Source: Dirofilaria immitis (taxonomy: Eukaryota; Nematoda; Chromadorea; Rhabditida; Onchocercidae). From it: DNA of 64,000 nt. The position numbers were made by a program, and so were the translations under genes. The stretch covers positions 3,534,001 through 3,598,000 of the forward strand of contig JAKNDB010000109.1 in NCBI GenBank assembly GCA_024305405.1, in the 5' to 3' direction. The notes below the pieces were generated by a model. That model was not told the origin of the DNA. It did no database searches and worked only from the letters and a program-made list of their open reading frames with translations. The number at the start of each line of letters is the position of its first letter. Position 1 is the stretch's first letter. This document shows, in pieces, positions 48,209 to 59,900 of the stretch.

Positions 48209-48702
48209 CTATGTTCTCTTCCAGTATCTCTTCAAAAATCGTCTTTTAAAGCTAGATATTTTCCCAATGCACGTCATTATAAATTGGCTCTTTTCTGCTT
48301 GTAGTTGACAATTCTTAATTCGGACTTTTGTGGAAGTCTCACTAGAGGTAGATATCAGCGATGAAGAGAACAGGTTATTATCGTACGCCCACGTAAGATC
48401 TCGTGTCTCTTTCCTAACTTCGCACCTGTAACCCTTACCTTCTGCAGCATTTAACGTATTATTGCTGCCCATTACAGAAAATGATAATGATAAAACATCT
48501 CTTTGCTTAATAATATCCTATCTTCTTTTTTTGTTGATATTTTCTGCAGTAATCGAGTAATTTTGAAATAATTTTTCTCTGGAATATTTGAAACATCCTT
48601 AGCCAAGAAGTCATCATCCTGGCTTAAGTAATATCTAAAAAAAAAAATTCCATCGATTTCATTTATTCTAGGATTTTTCATTGTTCCCGATAATTCATAC
48701 AA
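48209..48702 (-). CDS. Two abutting minus-strand frames, possible single gene
   Basis: The upstream frame (48702-48472, ending YHYHFL) stops in TAATG, where the downstream frame (48472-48209, starting MGSNNTLNAAEGKGYRCE) begins. One missing base near the junction would fuse them into about 160 codons with mixed charge and few long hydrophobic runs. No domain is recognised and there is no start context. Weak candidate. Confidence 0.22.
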
Positions 48703-50030
48703 TTTTTTTCCTTTTTATAAGTACACTCTTTACATATGATACGATGAATTGCTACAATGATAAGTTTTATTGTGGTATTATTAGTAAGTTAGTGGATAAG
48801 AAGGATACTTGGCTCCATACTATAATGTACATCAATTAATATCATAATAGAAATCGCCGAGGAAATTGGCGAAAGAAGTTCGTCCTCACTGCTCTTATTT
48901 GTTTTTATCTATGATTATCTGATTTTCGATAAATTAAAGCATTTTTTCGTTTTTCCGTGAAATAATTAAGTTATTTCCATTGGTCATAATCCGAAAAACC
49001 TTTTTATTTTCAGTTATCTGTAATGATCAAATTAAAATTTTTGGCAACTTAACAATTGTTTCATATGAAACAGCAAATGACAATAATTAATTTCAAAGCT
49101 GTTGTAGTATCTGTTTATAGTATGGTAGTTATCCACAATGTAAGACGATTGTGTCAGCTGCCACCGAATGATTTATGAGATACATAGCATGTTATATGTC
49201 TCGTGGTTAATTAATAGTAACATTTGTTGCTTCAACTAAAATTTCAGACTCTCCCAATTTTGCATTTTTGATTTTCGTATTAGATTTATTAAGCATGACA
49301 CTGTTTTACAGCTATATATATTTATATGCAGTCGTTGTGTGTCTTTTTCTTATTCTTGGAGCTTCGTAAAGATATTTAATGAAGTCAACTGTTCAAGTAT
49401 TATCATTGAGAGGAAAGAGTTTTTTTCATTGGGTGGAACTATAAATCATTTTTCTTGAAGTATTGTAGATTGCTTTATCAGTCTCTACCAATTCAGAACG
49501 ATGTAAAAATCATCTTATACTATAGTTTAATAGTTTTTAGGATTGAATTTCCCACAAGCATTGAAATATGTTTCTTTCTTTCTTTGCATCACAGTTTTCA
49601 ATGCAGAAAAGATTTTTTTTAAAGTTTGCTTTCTTTTTATATAGTGTCAAAACAATTAACTTTTTGCTGTGCAGAATGTAAAGCAGCAGGACAGAAAATT
49701 CGTTCTTTAATTGTGAACAAAAATTGCTGCCTATTTTGGAATTCGATGTTAAATAATGGGGAAGATTTTTTAGGACGGCTACTGGGATGACGTTAGGAAT
49801 TACGATAATGATGATTCCATAGAATCATTGTTCGTGCACTTATGAAAGATGATAAATTAATAGGAGGATGTATTTTACAACGACACGCGTCATCGCTTAC
49901 CGCAGCATTGATACTATTGATACCATCACTACTACAATATAACTCATTTCAATTATTTTAAAAGAGGACGTAAATCGGTTGCGTATATATCAAGTTGTAA
50001 CAGTTGTACGTTTGATAGATTATCACTAAT

Positions 50031-50053
50031 TCTCTCTCTCTCTCTCTCTCTCT
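50031..50053. repeat. (CT)n microsatellite
   Basis: About 12 CT units continuing into a pyrimidine-rich tail. Confidence 0.9.
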
Positions 50054-52355
50054 TTCTCTTTTTCTCCTGCCAATTCTTTGATTCGCAGTTTATGTGCAAT
50101 TTATTAACTTTATCCTGAAATCTTGTCCTCATTTGAACTCAAAACAAAACATTTTTTCTCCTGATGAAAGTATTTTTTGAAGCTATTGTAGATGGTTCCT
50201 CCTTGTGTGACAGTACAAAATAACTTTGAAAAACAATGCTTTCTACAATTCACTGTAAAGAAGAACGGTTTGAAAAAGTAGCTTTTATTTACAAAAAATT
50301 TCGAAAGAATCTTGTTTTTTAATATTCGAAATTGAAAGAAGTTTTAAATAGAACTGTGGAATACCCGAAAGTTGACGAGTTTAAACTTTACAAGGTGCCA
50401 AATTTTAATCTCGAAATACCTGTTTTCATGATACTAAAAATTAGGAAGAAATTTAAATCCTCCTATATCATTATTATTCATTTATCAATGTATTATCAAG
50501 TTGCAAAATTTTAATTTCTTGAATTTCGCATCAAATTTATATCGCGTCTTTAGCCAAATGAAAAATCCAGTGCAAGAAATGGAAAATTCGGCTAACACCC
50601 AGTTTTGCTGATCCATTCAGTTCGATTGATGTATTTTAGCACATTTTAATATTTTAGCTGTCTTTCTTATAGAAAATAAAACTCCCACCTGGCAAGTTAT
50701 TCTCCTTAATTTTTATGTTTTCCCAGAAGCTAAACAAAGTCTTTATTATATAATAATATATGCGAATGCTAGAGACATTCGTTTTGTAACACATTATTTA
50801 CGTATATATGCAATTGTACAAGAGTGAGTTGCTATATACTTTTTGCACATATGAGTATATATTTTAAACATTATGCAACATAGATTTAAAAACATCAGAT
50901 TTATGACAAATTTAAATTTGTCCAAAGTATAGCATATCAAATTACGAGCGTTGTTACTTCGGTTCACATCTTGCACAACTTTGAAAGCTGACAAATCTGA
51001 TACAACAACCTCAGTTTCATTGCTTGTTAATTTTCAGTAGTTAAACCAGTATAAAAATTTCTTTGCGGTCTTAATTTTGATTTTAAGTATTTTCGAGATT
51101 TAAATATTAAATGAATTTGTCTAAGTGACCAGTACTCGATCTAAATGACCCAATTACAAGATAGTTTAGATGACTATATGTTGAAAATATCGAAAATAAA
51201 TAGAATAAACTTAAAGAAAATACATCTTAAATTTGAAATACTTAATATATACAGTTATATTGTTAACTCAAACAATATTTATTGCAATGGAAAAACCAAT
51301 AAGGATATTAATATCGTTAGATTGAAGTAAATATATGATGCTACTATCATTATCATAGAACAATTTTCATATCCTTTTATCTGGTCCATTTCAGGAGATT
51401 TCCTCAGAAAACGCTGTTGCTGCCAAGATCTGCTTATTTCACACTATTTATTCAACTGCGTAATGATACGGCGAAAAGACCTTACTTGGCTTTCTTTTAT
51501 TCTGGATACACATTGTCGACTGCGCGAGAGGTTTTTTTAAACCGTTTCTTCACAGCTGTGTAATATTCTAATTTAATCAGTAATTCAATGTTTTAAATAA
51601 AAAGCTTGCACCAATCTATCTTGGTATCACTTCTTAGTCTATTTGATGCTTTAATCCTTTCTTGAATTTGATGATCGATATTAAAAAAATTTCTGAATTC
51701 TTATTATTTTCCGGTTTCCTATATTCTTTAGATAAATAAAAGACGTTTTAAGGTTAAATATAAGATATAAATAGTTGTCACTGCAAGTAAGTTTTTCGCA
51801 AATTTGTTTGTCATATAAATCTATGAATTCTATCATTAATCCTATATCATATTTTTACATGAAAATTCCTTTTTAAAATCCTGTTCAGTCTTATTTTTTC
51901 TCGAATAAATTGCATTTGAGTTGTTGCTAAACTTCTTTTTGGAAATTATAGTTTTTGGCCCGTTTTTGTAATTTAATATCATTCATTCTATTTGAAAACT
52001 TCAGAATTTTATTTTGAAATGATTTCAAATAATTTATTAAGATTTGTTGAGTTTAATGCCAAGAACTGTTGCTCATTATTGCTTTCAGTAATCTTACATT
52101 TCTCATAGAGGTTTCTGTGTTAACGAATATTTTTTCTGCTTTATACAATAAGTTCTTCTATATAAATACACTTCAGTGTTTATATCATATGAATTTTGGC
52201 TCTATTCTCACTCAGTGAGTTCTATGTCCTCTACTTTTGACTCAGTTTCAAAAGACTGGAATACCGATTACAAACAAGTAATATATTAACAAATTCGAAT
52301 CTTAGGTTTTAGTATACCTACTTTTTTGAAAAGTATTCAGAATTCTAATCCTAGA

Positions 52356-52646
52356 TTACTTTTTTTCCTGCTTATGGGTAGTATAGAACCAAATTAGAGG
52401 AAAATGCAGATCAAAATCGGAAGTTATAAATCCACATGTCAATAACATAAATCCACATGTTTTGAGTAAGTTTATTGCTATTGCGCTCAATTTTATCCTT
52501 TGCACCGAAGTCCATGTGTTCAGGAAACGATGGACAACAAACATTAAATTCCGATCCATTTTTTTATCACAACGAAAATTAATAAAATTATAGCATATTT
52601 CAGTCTTTTCTGCACCTTTATAGAAACACGTTCCACATAAGGACAA
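52356..52646 (-). CDS. Candidate minus-strand frame, 96 codons
   Basis: Reads LCGTCFYKGAEKTEICYN, then FVVHRFLNTWTSVQRIKL, then two similar LLKTCGF/MLLTCGF segments that reflect a short DNA duplication (ACATGTGGATTTAT twice). Cys-rich and partly hydrophobic. No splice or start context and no family recognised. Confidence 0.22.
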   Translation of the reverse strand: MSLCGTCFYKGAEKTEICYNFINFRCDKKMDRNLMFVVHRFLNTWTSVQRIKLSAIAINLLKTCGFMLLTCGFITSDFDLHFPLIWFYTTHKQEKK

Positions 52647-53486
52647 TCTGTAGAAATTATAGAACTTTCAAATTTGCGAATCTCTAAATTTTGATAAGAC
52701 TTGGTTGATATGAACTGTCATATGCCATAATGGTTTTAATGCATCCTACATCTCATAGTTGAAATGATGTAATTTTTCTAAATTAATCAAATATTAAATA
52801 CTTCTTTCCAGCCGGCTAACGATCTGGATTAATGTAAGCTGACAACATGGAAGGTATTTTACTGAATCGATTTAGGCATTCAATTATCTCTTTATTGAAT
52901 TATTGCCATTAATATATAGTTCAGTGAATTCAAGATATTATAAGCTCCTAATATTATATTTACTGTGCACCTGTCAGAAACCGACTTATATGGCATTCTA
53001 ATATCCAAGGTGAAATTCTAATTAAATGCGGATTATGGTTGCGTGAACTATGTACGAGGAATTCCGGTGAGATTTATAAAATGAGGTTGCAAGCTTTTCA
53101 ATTTGTTTGTTTGTTTATTTGCATAGCAATATCATATTTTCAATTTTTTTTTCCTTTTTTTGTTAAAAAATCTTGCTGTGGGTAGGGATCATGATTATAA
53201 TAACATCTTTTCTGTCGATTTGATCATAAGAGACATTACTGAATCTGTTCTAGCCAGTCATTCATCTTATCTAAAATAATTGAGATAATGAGGAATAAGG
53301 TGTAGTTCCGTGAATTGTCTCACGACAAGGATTACAAATCTGAATTGGAGTAATCAGAATTTCAGGTATTGTTTCAGTTAGAATTTCAGCTATCGTCTTA
53401 AAAATATAGTTCAATTTGTTCAATAAAATGGCGTTATTGGCCGAAAAAAAAAAACAAGTCTTGAATAGGTGTCTTCCATTTCAGTT

Positions 53487-53717
53487 ATGAAATCTTGCTT
53501 GTTGAACATACTGCAAACGGGATGTAAACATTATCATGGAAGGTTATGTTCAGTGAGAAATCATAACTCACTATTATCACAGTATTGTTGCTTTGTCCAA
53601 CAAATGACCTCCAACTGTATCTTACCCATTATTTGCAGAAATTATAGTTCCATAAGATCGCTAATCGCAAATAAACCACATCGAAATATCTTTATTGTTT
53701 CATCGCCAAAAACATGA
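53487..53717 (+). CDS. Candidate small basic protein, possibly mitochondrial
   Basis: An ATG sits 2 nt after a good unpaired acceptor (CTTCCATTTCAG) and opens 76 codons starting MKSCLLNILQTGCKHYHGRL and ending FIVSSPKT. The sequence has many Arg/Lys/Ser/His and no Asp or Glu at all, as in mitochondrial presequences or small mitoribosomal proteins, but no family motif is found. One more A in the run before the stop would extend it by about 16 codons. A GAATAAAAC signal lies near 53816. It ends about 230 bp before the first visible syg-2 exon, so it could instead be a 5' exon-like artefact. Confidence 0.35.
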   Translation: MKSCLLNILQTGCKHYHGRLCSVRNHNSLLSQYCCFVQQMTSNCILPIICRNYSSIRSLIANKPHRNIFIVSSPKT

Positions 53718-53946
53718 CGAAAATAGCATCAATTGAATATTTTTTCATCCTTTATATTCAGAATATTTGCATTTAATAAGTGTAATGTGCATGATATAAG
53801 AGAAGAGATTATTTGAATAAAACAATATTAATAGCTGGCCTGTGTGTATCATTTAAAAATACTTAAATATCCACTTGTAAAAAAATGATAAACCTTTATA
53901 TTTTTGTTAGTCATTTATTATCTCTAAATTTTGAAATTTTTTGTAG

Positions 53947-56900
53947 AAGACACTGTGTTCTTAACAAGGCCAAAAATAGAACCCTACTATGTTATGGAGG
54001 GACAAGAAGGCCCGGTAATGGAATGCAGTTTTGCTCCGGAATTTCGCAATCGTTCTCGATATGAGCCAAGTTGGACAGTTGTAGCTGGTGATTTACCCAG
54101 GTTCGTTTATAAATTTGTGTGATCGTAACATTTTAAAATTTTTTGTTCACTTTCAAGTTCTGACGAAAATTTCCGTATTTTTTAAACTACATCTCTGGAT
54201 AGATTTGATCTATAGAATAGAGAGACTTGTTAGCGACTAGAACTTATATAATCTATCAGCTCTTCACAGGACTGTGGGAAAATGTTTCCTATTTTGCTTC
54301 AGATAATTGAGTAGTCAAAAGAGAAGACATTGGGAAAAGCGTGAAAAGAAAAAAAAATTTGCAATACATAAAAAATTATTGAAGAAGGAAGTTCTGAAAT
54401 TTAAAAAAGCGTGTTATGTTGGTAGGTGTAAAAAACAAGTCGTAATATGAAGAAAACTGTCCAATCGTTTTGTAAAGGCATTTCTATGTAGTTACAGTGA
54501 TTTTTAAGAATTAATAGAAAAATGGTTTTTTTTTTGAATAATTTTTTGCCCAGTATAAATGAGTTTTTTCCGATAAAAATTCCTTGCTTCATTCATAATT
54601 TATAATAAATTTTTGGTGATTGATGTGGTTGTGGAGACAATTTTGAAACTATTTCAAGAAATTAAGGAAGAATCTGTGGGTTTTCAAAAGTATTCATATT
54701 TCGGGATTTATTGAGACATAATTAATACAAAAGCATTTTGCTTTAGATGAAATGTGTTTGTTTCTTCTGTAGTTTCAGAAAAAGATTGAAAATAGGAGAA
54801 AGAATAGGAATTCAGGGAGTCGAGTTTTTAAAATTTTATTACCTTTTAAAAAACTAAATAAAAAAATTAAATTTTATAATTGAACATCTTTATTTATTTG
54901 ATTAGAGATAATTAAGCTGCTTAGTCCGTTATAAGGTTATTGAATTCAAGTTGTTAATTTTTCTGAGTATACGAAAATGGATAATTTAGGCATCTTACGC
55001 GTAACGGAGTATCATTTTCAAAGCAACATTACGAATTATTACAAGCAAGTGGCGCATATAATTTACAAATTCGACATGTTGTTTTTCGTCGAGATAATGG
55101 GAAATTCTTCTGCACAGTTCTAGACAAGGAATCTGGAGCACAGTATACCGTACAAGCAAATATTATTGTCGTTGGTTTGTTTTTGTGCATGATAATTTGA
55201 TTTTTTTCCAGTCCTTGGAAATATAATAATCTATACTGAGGCTTGATAGTACTACAAAAATCAAGATTTTTGTCATTCTTTGGGATTTTCTTCAATTTTT
55301 TAACCAGTAACTATTGGATGATTAACCATGATATAATATGGTTATAGTTTGTATTAATTTATACTAACTTTTCTTTTAATATTAAAATTTAATGTGGTTT
55401 GTATAGATGAAATGCTTTAAAAGAAAGTATCAGTGAGATAGATATCAAGAAGTAGTAGTATTGATAAATAGTTTAGGATTTTTAAGTTAAGTAAAATATA
55501 ACAAGCTGCATTGATATTTAGAGCTAAGGCCTATACAAGGCTATAATACATAACGCGGCGTATAAAAACACAAACATGCAAGTGCATTCGTGCCTGCTAC
55601 ATCCATTACTTATTGGTGAACAATATAATGTAGTAGCAAAGACTTTTTCTGTATTGTGAATGAAATACATTCAACGAAGCGAAATAAATTGGCTGTGAAT
55701 TGAATTTTGAAGTATGAACTATTCCATCTCTCTCTCTCCTTATCGTTCATTCTTCGATGAGTCTGGCAATAAATAACGCTCTTCCCGTCGTTGATTGTCA
55801 TATTTTAGAGAAGATTAACTGATACACACCGTCCCTACATTACATGCATCAATTCTCAGAACTTAAAAACCCGATAAAATGAATTAGCCGTCAAAGGGCT
55901 TTAACTGGCAGGAAAATATCATATGATTGAACAAGTTTCGTTAAAATTAAATTTGTATATTATTAGTGGTCATATATGCTAGAATCGTCGTACACAAATA
56001 AACATTCAGAACGGAACATATTTTCCGAAATTTTTTTTTAAAACTTTGAGAAGTTTTAATTTCCTGGTACATATTTCAAATCACGAAAATTTCTTTTGTT
56101 CATCGATTGTTCCAGAAAAAAATGAACCAGATATGAAGTAAAGAAGTCTTGATTCGAAAGCAAACTCAAATCATAAATCATTTAAGAAGGGTGATTCGGC
56201 TTTTTATGCCACTTCCATGCGGTATCAAAAGATAGAAATCTTGTTCACGGAAGGAAATTAGATCAGATAATGATCTTGGTTGCCATCATTCACTTTTTCT
56301 GTAGTGTTCTTTTTGTTATAGATTAGACAACAAAATTTTCTGAAATGTGCCAACAAATTTGCTAATGTAATAACATGATGGGAAGATAGAGTTTATTAAT
56401 AAATAGAAGCGCGAAAAGATAAATTTAACGATATCTAAATCGGAATGTCTAATAATATACTAGCCTAATCCATCATTATTTGCTGTGTGGATTATTGCTG
56501 ATTCCATTATCTAGGTAAAGGATAAAATATCTGGAATGAAAAACTGTAGCACTTTTGGAAGTGAATTGTTTACTTTAGATGCTCATTATTCTTGTTCTGT
56601 TCTCGTTTCTTAAAATTATCACTTTTCTCTATCTATGTATATATCTTTTCAAATGTGGTCATCTGAATGCATTCAGTTTTATGCAAAAACAGGTGTGTCC
56701 TAATGTCAATAATTATATACGGAAGCAGGCAAAGAAGGATGCTGAAAGAGGTTGATTTATCATGAATGATCGCCTTCAGCTGTTTGGAAGAGGAGGATAA
56801 AAGAACTCTCTCATGGACTGCCCTAGAATGAATGTAGGGAGAAGATTAGATATTACACTAAAATATGCCCTACGCTAATCATAGATTTAGAGTTATTAAA

Positions 56901-59900
56901 AGATGAATTTTAAAAAGGAGAAAGTTGAAGAACTCATTTTTTCTTTTAATTTGTCTGATTTAAAGAAAATTTTAAAATGCCTGGATTAAGCATTAATTTT
57001 CCATGTTCTTCGGCAGTTTTGCGATGAAAAACAGATTAAAAACATTTTATTAGTTTAAAAACAAAATAAGAAATTCTAAATATATCTTTCGGGGGAAGGG
57101 GAAAAAACTATTTGTTAAATATTTTGGAGCCTCAACCATCAATTATCACATCTCAGCAAGGATCATTTGTTCCAAACATTAATTATGTAATACCTGATGT
57201 CCTTTCTGGACATATGCACTTTCGAATACGTCTTCAGTCTTTTTCCATAATCGCTTTTTATTTTTATAGGAGAAACACTGAAATAATTAAACTTCTTAAG
57301 ATGCCATTACCGTAAGAAACAAGAAAAAGCATATGTTGTGACTGAGATAATACTGGTGTATATTGTTGAACTTTCGCCAATGTAGGTAGCGGGAAATCGT
57401 TATGGTTTGTCTGAAAAGAACATCTGGAGAATTAGCCCAAATCAATGCCATTAGTAGTAATAACATTAGTTATATCAGGAACTGTAATAATATAGCATCA
57501 ATTATATCTGCTTGCAAATAGAAATAAATTTTATATGGGACCGTCATTTAAGCAACAGTTAAAATTTTATTTGCTCACTCAATTATTGAGTAAATATTTA
57601 TGAACTCTTGACTTGTTAATTGTGAATTTATAAATTAGTCAGTCAACCCCTACATAATGTAGCAATGTCTAAAAATGTTATTTCTTACAGCAGTTTATCA
57701 TGAAATCGTTTTAGTGGAGCCGCAAAAGCCAGTAATCACTAGGCAGCCATCTGGAGCGGTCGAGGAGGGTGAACTGGTAACGATCGAATGCCAAACGACG
57801 GGCGGTAATCCACCACCTTCATTTATATGGGTTTTCAACAATCGATCTGTGGTACCCGAAGAATGGTATCGCGTGAGATCGTCCATTTCACTCGATCGAC
57901 CATCCGTATCTATTCTTCAGTAAATTACAATTTCTTAAGAATTTTATAATAGAGTTTTTATTGAATATTTCCCTATTATTGGCGACCTTCAGTCCTCGTA
58001 CTCAGATTAGATGGACGAAAAATTTAATTTTAGATGGCGAGTAAATGCAGAAGACAATGAAGCTTATTTAAATTGTCAGATTTGGAACGAAGCACTGCCG
58101 AAGGATGAACATAAGGACGCCAGTACAACTCGTTTAAATGCAAGTTATTTTTCTCCAGTTTGAGCAATTATGAATATTATCATTAAGAAAGAGCAAACTC
58201 ATTTCATCAATTTAAAGAATGCTTCTTTAGAAGTGTTAATTGAGTATACATAGTATTAAATAGTACATCACTATTACTTCGGCGTTTTATTCAATGCATC
58301 CAACGTTACATAGTACTATCATACCTGTACTAAAGTGTAATAATCGTTCTGGTCTGTTTGTTTTCTATTTCATCTTATCGTATAGACTTACCAGCTTTTG
58401 CAAGCCAGCTGTATTGATTAAATATTTGGAAACAATTTGAGTCATATTGATGTTGCGACATTCGGTGCCATTCTTTATTTCCATTTATCAAAAAAGATCG
58501 TTAGTGAGAACAGTAACTGTGATAATATCTCATCAACTTCCAAGTGCTGCATCGTGATTCCTACATTCCAGTTCTAAAACATTTCTCGAGAACTTCTGAT
58601 GCATGAAACTTCTGTATAAATAACGCATTCGATCGTAATAATCTGTTTGAACTATCACTAGTTGCAATGTTGACATATCCTTAAGGTCAATAACATATAT
58701 TATGTAACACATTGCTCTCATTTACTTTTCATTTGTACGATCAAATGACACTGAAATGATACCATCGTGATCGTTAATTAATGAATGTTCAACGCATGAT
58801 TAATATGAAACAGCAAATTTAAATATAAGAAATGAAAAGGGATCAGTTTGCAATTCTCTTTCTACTAAATTCCACTAGATAGCTCAATACTTTCCGGGAT
58901 TTTAAAAGACTGGAAGGAATTTCACGGTAAACTTGTGTCACTTCAATGGTTAGACAATCATTGTGATTAACTTTAACTTAATTGAACTTCAGTTTAGATA
59001 TCGTCTAAATTTTAAAATTGATCATATCGATAGCTTAACCAGTGAATAGACTTAATTAGAGATGGTAAAACTTTAGAATAAATGATTATAATTTCTTTAG
59101 AAAATTCCTAGAGCAGTTCACTGCAGTTTTGTATTACATTGATTTTTCTTTTTTGAAGGGAATAGTCATGCCTACTTTCTAACTATTATAACACGAATCA
59201 ATGTTATTTTTAAGGTATTGTATGGACCACGGGTTCACGTTGGTCCAGTGCACGATTACAATGTGGAGGAAGGAGAACGTGTAGAATTAACGTGTTCAGC
59301 AAATGGTAATCCTGTTCCGTCACAGTTCGAATGGTATCACGTTACAAGTGGTAAATTGAACTCGTGCTTATTTTGTTAATCGCTTACTTCATGTTCATTA
59401 TAGATTATAGCAATTCTTCGCAGACACTGCTGCATTGATAATGTGGAATGATACACAATGAGACTTGTATTGTTGTTGAAATTGCATGCTGAACTGTCAA
59501 AAATCCATGGTGTATAGCTTGCTGACTGTCGTTTGTTTACTATTTCGTTTATTTTCAGATTTATCATTTTCGCCCAACTTTAGGTAAGCGTTTTGCCGGA
59601 ACAAACTGGCAATTCGTAGCTGAACGGAAGCATAGCGGTGATTTCCGGTGCAAGGCAACAAATTCTATCGAAAGCGGTGTTGACAAGTTAACACTGAATG
59701 TTCAGTATGGACCGATCATTAAAGTTAAAGTGGGTGTATAAATATTATTCCAATAAATCACTAGAAATCTTAAACACAATAAATCACACATGTTATTACG
59801 GCCGTGACCTCTCGAGAGTGTTGCAGTACAAGGTGTAAAACTATCTCGTTGTTGTACTGGTTGGTTAGGCGTTTGATGGTTCCCAGTTTATTTATTAAGT

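Larger units (their letters stand above)
44089..53486. other. 9.4-kb gene-poor stretch
   Basis: Mostly AT-rich sequence with low-complexity open frames. The best candidates are two abutting minus-strand frames at 48209-48702 and one minus-strand frame at 52356-52646, listed separately. The region probably contains the syg-2 promoter and first exon(s), which I could not identify. Confidence 0.45.

Noticed and set aside
57698..57886. Minus-strand frame within the syg-2 Ig exon at 57691
   Set aside because: Shadow of a well-supported plus-strand Ig-domain exon.
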